A DNA stretch of 64,000 nucleotides from Diospyros lotus. Lineage: Eukaryota > Streptophyta > Magnoliopsida > Ericales > Ebenaceae. Positions 43,578-52,544 of the stretch are shown piece after piece. The DNA lies in NCBI RefSeq assembly GCF_014633365.1, contig NC_068348.1, forward strand, positions 15,766,311-15,830,310, in the 5' to 3' direction. The translations under genes and the position numbers were made by a program. The notes beneath the pieces are model-generated. The model saw only the letters and a list, made by a program, of their open reading frames with translations, was not told the DNA's origin and did not search any database. Positions within the stretch are counted from its first letter, which is position 1, and each line of letters opens with the position of its first letter.

Positions 43578-43978
43578 GGTGAAGTTTGGGCAGCTATGAG
43601 GGGGAGAGAAAGAAAATGGGTGAATAAAAACACACACAAAAACAGATATATATGGGGGAGGGAGAGAGAGAGAGAGCATATGTAGAGGAAGAGGGAAAGG
43701 GTGGCCATGGCTGAACCTCGCGAGTAGGGGATGCTAGCGGATTGAGGCGACGACGGGGATGGGGGGCAACTGTGTGGTCTATGGTCAGTGGTGGGGGCGA
43801 CGGTTGTGCGAGCCGGGAAGGGAGGGACCACGACGATGCGAGGGCGGGTAACGGTGGGCAATGACTATAAGCTACAAAAGTGTGAGCAGCGGTGGCGGGG
43901 TGACGACGACGGCGGTGGAGAGAACGGGTGAGAGAGAGAGAAAGAAGTTTGGGTGACTATGGGGGAGAGAGAAAAAGA
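40656..43978 (-). other. Helitron interior without identified gene
   Basis: Mostly intron-like AT-rich DNA. A run of 18 G occurs at 40999-41016. Two short exon-like pieces occur on the minus strand. One near 42101-42200 reads LPTEGTWCLWWPLWKPEGK. The other starts at an ATG at 43444 (MATTSPSSSIQRSAVVESS) and meets a GT at about 43366; I cannot assign either. A (GA)n tract lies at 43531-43574. The piece AGAACGGGTGA...AAGTTTGGG occurs at about 43573 and again at about 43921. Confidence 0.4.
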
Positions 43979-43983
43979 TAAAA

Positions 43984-44820
43984 TTGAGAAGCTCATTCAA
44001 GAAAGGCACTTACAGCAGTATGAGCGAAATGATGAGTAAAATGATAGGGAACCGCCAAGAAGGAGAGAAAGGCTCGAAGGACAAGAAACACGCAACCATG
44101 GTTAGCAAGAGAGAAGGAGAGACCATGTACAGAATCCCCTGGATAATGAACCAACACAACAGGCCATACAAGTCATCTCAGGTGGCGAAACTTTAGCTGG
44201 AGACAACTCTTCTTCCCGGAAGGCCTATGCCTACCTAGCCTACCAAGTTGACGATGGGGGGGGGGGAGATTAAGGAAAATCAAGACCCCATTACCTTCAC
44301 CCCAAATGACCAGGGAGATGTAATTCTCCCACATGATGATCCGATGGTAATTTCAGTTGTCATCGCTAAGCATTCCATTGGGAGAGTCCTAGTAGACAGT
44401 GACAATTTTGTCAGCCTAATCTATTGGAATTGCTTCGAGTAGATGAGTATTGCCCATGACAAACTCAAACGAGTTTCCTCACCCTTATATAGCTTCACGG
44501 GAGAGACAGTTCCAGTAGTGGGGTCAATTTGACTACCTATCACAATGGGCTCCGGACCTCAGAACGTAATGCGGCAAGCCAACATCATGGTAGTCAAAAC
44601 CATCTCGTCTGCATACAATGCGATCCTAGGTTGCCCCCTACTCAATGACGTTAGGGCCATAGTCTCCTCTTGCTATCTATTGATGAAGTTTCCTACTCCT
44701 TCGGGCATAGGGAAAATTCGAGGAGACCACCGACAAGCACGCACTTGCTACATGTCGTCCACAAAGAGAAAAAAGAATGAAAAGACTTCCGCCATCGCCA
44801 AACTAACCTCGCAGGATTGA
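43984..44820 (+). pseudogene. gag end and protease of Tat-like element, broken
   Basis: It begins KIEKLIQERHLQQYE, right after where the zinc knuckle should be, and runs through the protease to the conserved end LLNDVRAIVSSCYLLMKFPT, RGDHRQARTCY and SAIAKLTSQD, stop at 44818-44820. The protease active site is damaged: LVDSD replaces LVDSG. Stops occur near 44440 and 44530, and a G run (44255-44264) sits at a frameshift. No reverse transcriptase follows, as in the element at 20587-26892. Confidence 0.8.
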
Positions 44821-45039
44821 TTGGCAAACTTTAAAAAATTGTAATGTTTCTTTCATTTTGAGTAGCACACTTTAAATTTACACATCAATGTAAGCCCCAG
44901 GCGGGATTATGGACCTAGGCATGTGCAATCGAGCCATGTAAAAAAAGAAGATGCTTATACTCTTGAATGCAATACATCACTACTTTCTGTGCATTCTCTA
45001 TTATATTTTCCAGGGCCTAGGAACAATCCCTTCATCTAA
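44821..45039 (+). other. Post-ORF spacer with covarying hairpin
   Basis: No gene. ATGG (44909) pairs with CCAT (44934) around GACCTAGGC...GAGCC. This is the third pairing state of the hairpin seen at 24300 and 24827. Confidence 0.5.
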
Positions 45040-45740
45040 ATGATTTGCCCGTTGTCCTGCCTAAGGGCACGACAATGCGATTCTCACAATCGCTCCCTCG
45101 AAAATGATTGGCCCCTTGTCCCGCCTAACGACCCGACAATGTGGTTCACATAATCGTCCCCTCGAAAATGATTTGCCCGTTGTCCTTCCTAATGGCCCGA
45201 TAATGCGGTTCGCACAATCCCTTCATCCAAACAATTGGCCTATTGTCCTGCCTAATGGCCCGACAACGCTGTTCGCACAATCGCTCCCTCAAAAATGATT
45301 GGCCCATTGTCCCGCCTAACGGCCCGGTAAAGCGGTTCACACAATTGCTCCCTAAAAAATGATTGGCCCATTGTACCGCTTAACGACATGGAAAAGCGGT
45401 TCGTACAATTGCCCCCTCGAAAATGATTGGCCCGTTGTCTTACCTAACGGCCCGACAACGCAGTTCGCACAATCGTTCCCTCAAAAATGATTGGCTTGTT
45501 ATCCCACCTAACGGCTCGACAACGAGGTTGGCACAATCCCTTCTCCCAAACGATTGGCCCGTTGTCCCGCCTAACGGCTCGGTAACGCGGTTCGCACAAT
45601 CCCTTTGTTAATACGATTGACCCATTTTCTTGCCTATCGGCTTGACAACGCGATTCACATAATCCTTTTGTCAACACGATTAGCCCTCTATTCCACCTAT
45701 TAGCTTGGTAAAGCGACAAGGACCTTCCCATCTTAAAAGA
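45040..45740 (+). repeat. 64-bp hairpin minisatellite
   Basis: About eleven units with a 64-bp period (for example unit starts at 45106 and 45170). Each is built on CGTTGTCCYGCCTAACGGC, a CCGACAACG arm, GGTTCGCACAATC and CCCTCGAAAATGATTGGCC. Arms such as CGTTGTC/GACAACG pair perfectly in some units and by G-T wobble in others (CGTTGTC/GGTAACG). ORFs on both strands here are repeat artefacts. Confidence 0.85.
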
Positions 45741-45789
45741 TTGGCAATGGTTTAGGAAATTTTCCTACTCTTCCATTTCACCTCAAGGC

Positions 45790-45813
45790 AAAAAAGAAAA
45801 GTGGGGGGGCAAT
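45790..45813 (+). other. Polypurine tract
   Basis: A purine run (AAAAAAGAAAAGTGGGGGGG) directly before the LTR, as expected for the plus-strand primer. Confidence 0.65.
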
Positions 45814-46079
45814 TTTGTACCGCCTGCAAAAGAGGGGATCTTTTGAAGCAAAATAATCCCTAAACAAGACTTTGCAGTAGTGTGCTTGAGGACAGATCAT
45901 CACAATAGTGAGCTCCTACATGGCCAAGTGGAGGCTCGCGACAACGATAGGGCTCACGACAATGGCTTGTAACATGAAGGGCCTTACCTCAACATGGCCT
46001 CTCAGTAACAAGTGGCTAGTGGAAAAGAAAGGCTCGTGGCATGTAGAATTGAAGCCGAAGTCTTGCTGCAAGCTTGCGA

Positions 46080-47420
46080 TAAGAGGAGTTGCGGTAAGAG
46101 AGCCTCATGGCAAGAAGGGTTGCGGTCATGGGAACCTCGTGGCAAGGCTTGCCGCCACAGGAGCCTCGCGACAAAGAGGCCTGTGGAAAGCTTGTGGCAA
46201 GGAGGCTTACAGAGAAAGGAGTTGCGGCCATGGGAACCTCACGATAAAGCTTGCGGCCAAGGGAGCCTCACTACAAGCAGGCTTGTGGCGAGCTTGCGGC
46301 AAGGGGAGTTGTGGCCAGGGGAGCCTCGCGGCAAGGAGGCTTGCGGCCATGGAAGCCTTGCGGCAAGGGCCTTGTGGCAAGTGTCTTACGACAGCAAGGC
46401 AAGGCATATGGTCTCGCGACAAGGAGGCTTGTTGCAAGAGTTTCTTCCCATTAAGATCAAGACTCCCCACTCAACTAGTAACACATGTCAACACTAGGAA
46501 TCCTTGAGAAGTGCGCCCTATAAATACCCAGCTATAGGACATTGAAAGGGACTCTGAAATTCGATAAAATTTTGACACATTGACTACATTTTTACTGTTT
46601 TCGCGAACAATTATCTCCATCTAACACTGACTTAGACATTGGAGGGTCATTGCGGGCGAGGATTCCTGCGAGCCTTCTAACCAATTTTGGAGTATCAACA
46701 GGGAAATATTCTTGCGACGAAGACCCTTAAGGCGAGACCCTTGAGGTGAAATCCCTGTGACAAAGACCCTTAAGGTGAAATCCTTAAAGTGAAGTCCTTG
46801 TGGCGAGATCCTTGTGGTAAGATCCTTGCGACGAAGTCCTCGTGGCGATAGCCTTGTGGCAAAGATCCTTGTAGCAAAGTCCTTGTGGCGAGATCCTTGC
46901 AACGAAGTCCTTGTGGCGAGAGCTTTGTGGCAAGATCCTTGTAGCGAAGTCCTCATGGCGAGATCCTTACAGCGAAGTCCTTGTGGTAAGATCCTTGCAG
47001 CGAAGTCCTTGTGGAGAGATCCTTGTAGTGATAGCCTCTTGGCGAGATCCTTGTGGTAAGATCCTTGCGGTGATAGCCTTGTGGTGAGATCCTTATGGAG
47101 AGATTCTTACAACGATTACCTTATGGTGAGATCCTTATGGCAAGATTCGTGCAGCAAAGTCCTTGTGGCGAGATCCTTGCAGCGAAGTCCTTGTGGCAAG
47201 ATCCGTGCGGCGAAGTCCTAGTGGCGAGATCCTTGCAGCAAAGTCCTTGTGGCAAGATCCGTGCGACGAAGTCCTTGTGGTGAGATCCTTGCAGCTAAGT
47301 CCTTGTGGTGAGATCTTTGTGGGAAGATCCTTAAGGCAAGCATCCTTGTGGCAAGATCCTTGTGGTGAGAGCCTTGTGGCAAACCTCCTTGTGGCAAGCT
47401 TCCTTGCGTCAACCTTACTT
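46080..47420 (+). repeat. Minisatellites of 14-15-bp units in the LTR
   Basis: Before the TATA box (46080-46440) units resemble GCTTGCGGCAAGGAG. After it (46700-47420) units resemble TCCTTGTGGCGAGA and TCCTTGCAGCGAAG alternating, a 28-bp period. Since 28 is not a multiple of 3, all three frames stay open and yield similar 28-residue protein repeats. The apparent ORFs, the largest at 45908-46507, are artefacts. Confidence 0.9.
46519..46526 (+). promoter_or_regulatory. LTR TATA box
   Basis: TATAAATA in CGCCCTATAAATACCCAGCTA. It corresponds to CCCTATAAAAGCCCAGCTA at 8520 in the related LTR. Confidence 0.6.
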
Positions 47421-47487
47421 CACTAGACACCGAGCTCAAGTAGATCTCACTTCATAAAATTTAATTATTGTATTTTTGGTAACAACA

Positions 47488-48782
47488 ATAGTCGAACGCT
47501 TGGACGACTCCAATCTGCAAACGACTCAGAAATCTGAAGGTTAGATTGAATTGTATGTGAATGTTTTGATTTCAACGTTGATCTAATCGTTGGGATTGGG
47601 GTAAGGTTCAAAATTTTTGAACTACGTTGCTTGCCCCGTAGCGATCTTGCTTTACTTTCAGTGGTATCAGAGCCATCGTCGAGATCTTTCAATTCCTTAC
47701 TTACGAATTCGATTATGTTAATATTTGCGAAATAAATAAATATTATTGTGTTTATATTTTTTGGATTGCAAAACGTTTCTTCTTAAAGGGAAAAAGGATC
47801 ATGTGTGACACAAAAGAGGCAAAATAGGGATGTGAGTGCATACAAATACACTGGAGGGCCCACGTACGTGGAGGGCCTGGCCAAGCAGCCCCCGCGGCCT
47901 GTGCCAAGTGAGGCCTACGCGTGCCATATGTAGCCCTAGAGCCCCACAAGTTGGCAACCTGTGTGATAAGCATGGCTAGCAACCATGCACCCATCCCCCA
48001 CCCCACACGCTGCCTCGAAGGTGGTTTGGCCTTTCCTCGAGGTGCACGACAAGGTCCCGGGCTGACCCGTCGGTGGCCCAATGCATTTTGTGCCCTTGGG
48101 TTAGCCCGACCTAATTGTTTGGCATCTTTAGGCTTTTTTGATTTGATCCATGAGTGTATGACACCTATGGGTGGTGATTGAAATGGGTCGGGGCCATTAA
48201 TTGAGTGTTTTGTTGATTATTGGGCTGTTAGTGCATGTTTAACATGCATTGGTTGATCCAAGACCTATTGAGCCTTGTTAGTTAGACTAATGGATAGAGT
48301 CCAAGTCCAAATACAATTGAAATGTTTTGTTTTTCAAAAATTATACAAATTTTTATTTATTGAAAACATTTCAATGAGATTGATTGCATGGGTGTATGGT
48401 ATGGATCGAATCAACCATTTATTTTATGTTGGGAATGAATGCTTGTAAGTTTGGTTTTTGAAATAGAGGTTGCATGTCCTGCCTCTCTTGTACTCTTATA
48501 TACATTCTTTTCTCGTCTCACTCCCCCCCGAATGTAACTCGAGGTTTCTGATTTAATGTAATGTATGTATAATAGAGTAGAATAGTGATAGTTGTAGTTT
48601 GTATGAAGAACAAGAGATAGAGCCAAGTTGAAGACAAGATTCGAAGACCAACGAAGGCTTGAAGAATGTGCTTGGGAAGCAGGTTATGATTCTTCACCTA
48701 GGTTTGACCTGCTAGCTTTCCTTGTATGGCTCGAATGGGCTAGCCATAGTTATCCATATCATACACTAGTTTGGATAACAGG
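47488..48782 (+). mobile_element. Ty1/copia 5' LTR end, primer site and leader, truncated
   Basis: The part 47488-47660 looks like the end of an LTR, followed by the primer site at 47662. The next kilobase is non-coding: no gag or pol frame, one C run (48524-48529), and a familiar copia-type stretch with GGTTTGACCTGCTAGCTTTC (from about 48701). It ends where the reversed Tat-like element begins. The ORFs have no recognised motif. Confidence 0.5.
47662..47674 (+). other. Primer binding site for initiator tRNA-Met
   Basis: TGGTATCAGAGCC is complementary to the 3' end of initiator tRNA-Met, the standard primer of plant copia elements. The bases before it (TTTCA, G) fit an LTR ending in CA. Confidence 0.75.
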
Positions 48783-49290
48783 TCTTTTTGTGTTTACCTT
48801 GTTGTCGGGTTGTTAGCAAGACACCAAACCTTTCATTTTTACCTCATTGTTGAGTTGTTAGTGGGATAACGGGTCCTTTTGTGTTTACCTCATTACTGGG
48901 TTTTAAGCAAGACAACAGGCCTTTTTGCATTTACCTCGTTGTCGGGATCTAATCAAGGTAGCGGGCCTTGGATTTTTCACCTTGTTGTCGGGCTACAAGC
49001 AGGATAACAGGCCTTGGATTTTTCATCTCATTGTAGGGCTATAAGCAGGGTAACATGCCTTTCTTTTTTACCTTGTTTTCAAGATGTTAGTAGGACAATG
49101 TGTCTTTTTGTGTTTACCTCGTTGCCAGGTTGTAAGCTAGACTACGGGCCTTTTTGTTTTTCGTCATTGTTGAGCTAAATGCGGGGCAACGAGCTTGTTG
49201 ACTTCCTTATTACCGACTATGAGTAGGGCAACTGACCTTTTGTTTTTCCCTTGTTGTATAGCTATAAGCGAGACAACGATCTTGTTGTAT
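48783..49290 (-). repeat. Hairpin minisatellite, about 46-bp units, reversed
   Basis: About ten units of CCTTTTTGTGTTTACCTCGT, TGTCGGGYTRTAAGC and AGGACAACGGG in plus reading. Reversed, it is the same kind of array as at 24428-24815 and lies at the same place relative to the protease end. Pairing of the arms is partly lost. Confidence 0.75.
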
Positions 49291-49510
49291 GAAAAGAACT
49301 TTTGATTGACCTTTCCTTTTATCTTGACAGATGAGATAGACAGATATTAATGGACACAATAATGATAATATATTTGCACGAGTGAGTACAAGCATTTTTT
49401 ATGTGGTTCGGCCAAATGTGCCTACATCCATAATCCTGCTTTGGGCTCACATTATTGACAATTGCCATGCATGCAATTTATATGAGGAAAACAATACAAC
49501 TTAAGATTTA
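49291..49510 (-). other. Post-ORF spacer of the reversed Tat-like element
   Basis: Reversed, it contains ATGTAGGCACATTTGGCCG and ACCACAT, the counterpart of 24300-24330, near 49400-49435. No gene. Confidence 0.5.
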
Positions 49511-50704
49511 AGGGTTGTTAGTTTTGCAAAGCTTGCCTGGCAATGGATAAAGTCTCTTCACTCTTCTTCCCTTTCATGGATTACACATAACAAGCGTGTG
49601 CCTTTCGCTACTCTCTTCGGACTTGTCCCACACCCCGAGGGGTAGGAAACTTCATCAATAGATAGAAGGAGGAGACAACAACCTTTATGTCATTAAGTAG
49701 GGGGCGACCCAAAATCACATTGTATGTAACTGAGGTGGCTTTAACCACCATAAAGTTGGATTATCATGTTATGCTCTAAGGATTAGAGCCTAATGTGATT
49801 GGCAATTGGATTGAATTATCCACTAGGATGGTCTCTCCAATGAAACTATATAAAGGAGAAGAGACGTTTTTTAGTTGATTATGCACAATTCGCATATACT
49901 CAAAGCAGTTCTAATAAATATGGTTCACCGAGCTACCACTGTCCACTAAAATTCTCCCGATGGGATGTTTTGCAATGATGGCTAAAATTACCATCGGGTC
50001 ATCATGTGGGATGATTATGTCTCCCTTGTCAGTTGGTGTGAACGTAACGAGCTCTTCATTCTCTCTAGTCTCCATTATAGAGCGACTTGGTAAGCCGACG
50101 GGCATAGGCCTTTCGGGAAAAGGAGTTGTAACCAACCAAAGTTTTGCCACCCGATATGACATGTGTAGTTTAATTAGTTAGCTCATTATCAAGAGGTGGA
50201 TTTTGTCTGTAGTCCCTCTCTCTCTCTTGCTGCCTCTGATTAAGCCTCTCCTACCCTTTAGGCCTTTCTTTCCTTCTTTGTGGCTCCCCATCGTTCCCCT
50301 CTTTTTCTTGTACATATTTTTATAAATGTCTTTCCCGGATAAGCATCTCAATTTGATTTTTTAACTCTTAGCATTGATTGGTGGAATGGCCACCAGTTTT
50401 ATGGCATTTGCAATACTCATCTTGGTTCTTCCTTATAGGTGGATTTGCCTTTTTTAGAAGTCTGATAAGTCTTGACCCCTCTATGGCAGCTAGTATGGTT
50501 GATCATGGTTGGGTGATTCGGGCATAATGATTAAATTGGAGCCCGGCATCATCTAGTCTTTGGGCCCTCTCTTATCATCAATTAAGGTTTTCTTCAACGT
50601 CTCATGTCTTTCTTTTTCACTCCTTGTCTTCATCTATTCCCACTATCCTCATTACCTCCGTATGGACTATGTATTTATTTGCTCTAGCAAACAAATCTAC
50701 CAAT
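49511..50704 (-). pseudogene. Protease and gag end of reversed Tat-like element
   Basis: On the minus strand it holds the zinc-knuckle-like CKCHKTGGHSTNQC (about 50390), then GDIIIPHDDPMVILAIIAK and ILVDSGSSVNHIY, the best-preserved protease active site in the window (about 49911-50040). The conserved protease end follows toward 49511. Frameshifts and stops are present. The gag frame is cut at 50704 by the solo LTR 50705-62831 and resumes at 62832. Confidence 0.8.
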
Positions 50705-51206
50705 TGATAGGTTTAAAATCCTATGGCACACACCCAAGAGGGGGGTGAATTGGGTAATTTAAAAACTTGATAGAACTTGAAAAACTTTTTGATGCAATTT
50801 GAGGTTTTAGTGATTTAAAACGTAAAGCATATAAAATGACAAATGTAAATTTACAAAGATAAATATGTGAACCAAGTGAGGAATAATGAAATGCTTGGAA
50901 ACATAAATAGATCAAAGAACACAAGCACAAGAGAACATAAGGATTTATACTAGTTCGGTTTAACCCAAACCTAATCCACTACCTTAGCTTCTCACTAAGG
51001 ATTTTGCAAACAATCCACTAAAACCTCCTAGTTAACTAAGTAGGCCCTCTAGTTGAAGACTAGAAAATTACAAACCTCTTACTTATAAAAGAAAGCCCTC
51101 TAGCACCTAACTAGGTAATTACAACCCCTTGATTCAAAGAGCAAGTCCTCTAGCACAACAAGCTAGGAAATACAAGATTTCAACAATAAGACACTACAAG
51201 AAGAAG

Positions 51207-51360
51207 CGGTATTGTCGGCGAAATTTTCCCGACAGTTTGAACAACTGTCGGGAAAACACCATAATCCCCGGTGATTTCGTAAACTGCCGGCTATGTCATA
51301 CACATCTTCGGCGATTTTGAAATCGCCGGGGATATGACTTATATATAACATCCCCGGCCC
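51207..51360. repeat. 5' subterminal repeats of the CACTA element
   Basis: Short paired units such as CCCGACAGTTTGAACAACTG and TCGGCGATTTTGAAATCGCC. In CACTA elements such repeats bind the TnpA-type protein. Confidence 0.75.
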
Positions 51361-52544
51361 ACACCCAAATGTTCCTCTCACCCCTTCTTTTCCAAAATTC
51401 CCCTCTACAAACCCTAACCTTCTCTCGCTCGTGCCTCACTGTGTCTCTCTTACTCGCTCTCGTCGCTGAGTTTCACTTGCCCTCACTCGCTCACTCTCAG
51501 TCGCTCTTGCCCTCTCCCTGGCTCGCTCACTCACTCTCAGTCATGCTCGCCCTCGCCCTCACCCTCACTCGCTCACTCTCAGTCCCGCTCGTCCATGCTG
51601 CCTGACTGCCTCTCGGTCACTCTTGCTCACTCGCGGCCCTTGCTCTGGTCTCGCTCGATCGCTGCTACTTGTTGCTCCATTTGGTATGGTAACTATTACT
51701 GTTTTTTTTTTTTTTGGTGTCATTACTGGTGGGTAAACCAAATTAATTAGTCTATTGATTGATTAGGAAAATGTGATTAGTGGGTGGATTGTTCTTCGTC
51801 TTACGCAATCAGATGGCTTTGACTTGTCAATAGTTTAGACCACGGTTTAATGTTCTCCTTCAAAGTCTCAGAATATAACTTGCATTAGCAGCATTACCAA
51901 ATGACGAGGCTTCCCACTAATTCATCATGTACTGTTTCATTTTAATATAAAAATGAAACAATTATTGTTCAACGAAAATGCCTTGGGATTATTCAATGGA
52001 AATTCATAATTGAAGGTAATGATATAACACCTAAATGGAGTGATTTTGGGTCACAAGGCTCTATGTCATTATATAGCAGTAGAGGTAACTTCAAAAGAGC
52101 CTTTCTCTTGAGTGATTTTAATTCGATTTAGACTCATTTATTTAGTTATATTAAGTACTAAGTTATGGGCTCATACATGACTCGTTTATAGCCTCATTTG
52201 GGATTTTCCCCAAATAAGGTTTGCCTTTTCATTTGAGAACTTTTTTTATCATATTACTCGAATTTTAAATATTTATTAAACTACACTAATTTCTCAAGAT
52301 TTGCATCGATCTATTAAAGGATGTATGGAAGATATGCGAGAGTTTCTCTCCAAAAGCATAAATTTGAAAAGTGGATGTAACAGGAAGTAAATATGGTATC
52401 TCACATTGTTGGATAAATTAAAAAATTAAGCCCTAATCATTTGTGTACATCAACTGAAACACAATTTCTGCATTACATTATTTGTTCCTTCCTTTCATCT
52501 TTTTCTACACATTAAAATGCTTAAGATTTTGTTTCTCAGCCCAA

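Larger units (their letters stand above)
39682..43978 (-). mobile_element. Helitron, reversed; 3' end firm, 5' end tentative
   Basis: On the minus strand the element ends with the hairpin CCGTGCC-TTTA-GGCACGG, then GTATACG, then CTAG followed by a host T. This is the diagnostic Helitron 3' terminus. A 5' end TCTTTTTCTCTCTCC preceded by A (plus-strand 43978/43979) would fit the A|TC...CTAG|T rule, directly before the resumed gag-protease frame, but this placement is inferred. There is no Rep/helicase, so it is non-autonomous. It carries two exons of an O-GlcNAc transferase gene. Confidence 0.65.
45814..47487 (+). mobile_element. LTR of Tat-like element, 1674 bp, repeat-filled
   Basis: It follows a purine tract, starts TTTGTACC (a decayed TGTTGTACC) and ends GGTAACAACA, as in the LTR at 8296-9270. 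TATAAATA is at 46519-46526. Both sides of the TATA box are packed with minisatellites. It ends the gag-protease element at 43984, making that element a second gag-protease-only copy. Confidence 0.75.

Noticed and set aside
43472..43861. 129-residue minus-strand ORF
   Set aside because: Ser/Leu runs come from the (GA)n tract; the remainder has no recognisable domain.
45908..46507. Overlapping ORFs of 161-199 residues
   Set aside because: They lie in the GCTTGCGGCAAGGAG minisatellite of an LTR; several frames are open at once and the proteins are just translated repeats.
46814..47426. ORFs with repeated PCGEILAAKSLW-like sequence
   Set aside because: A 28-bp repeat read in three frames; no domain, start context or homologous family.
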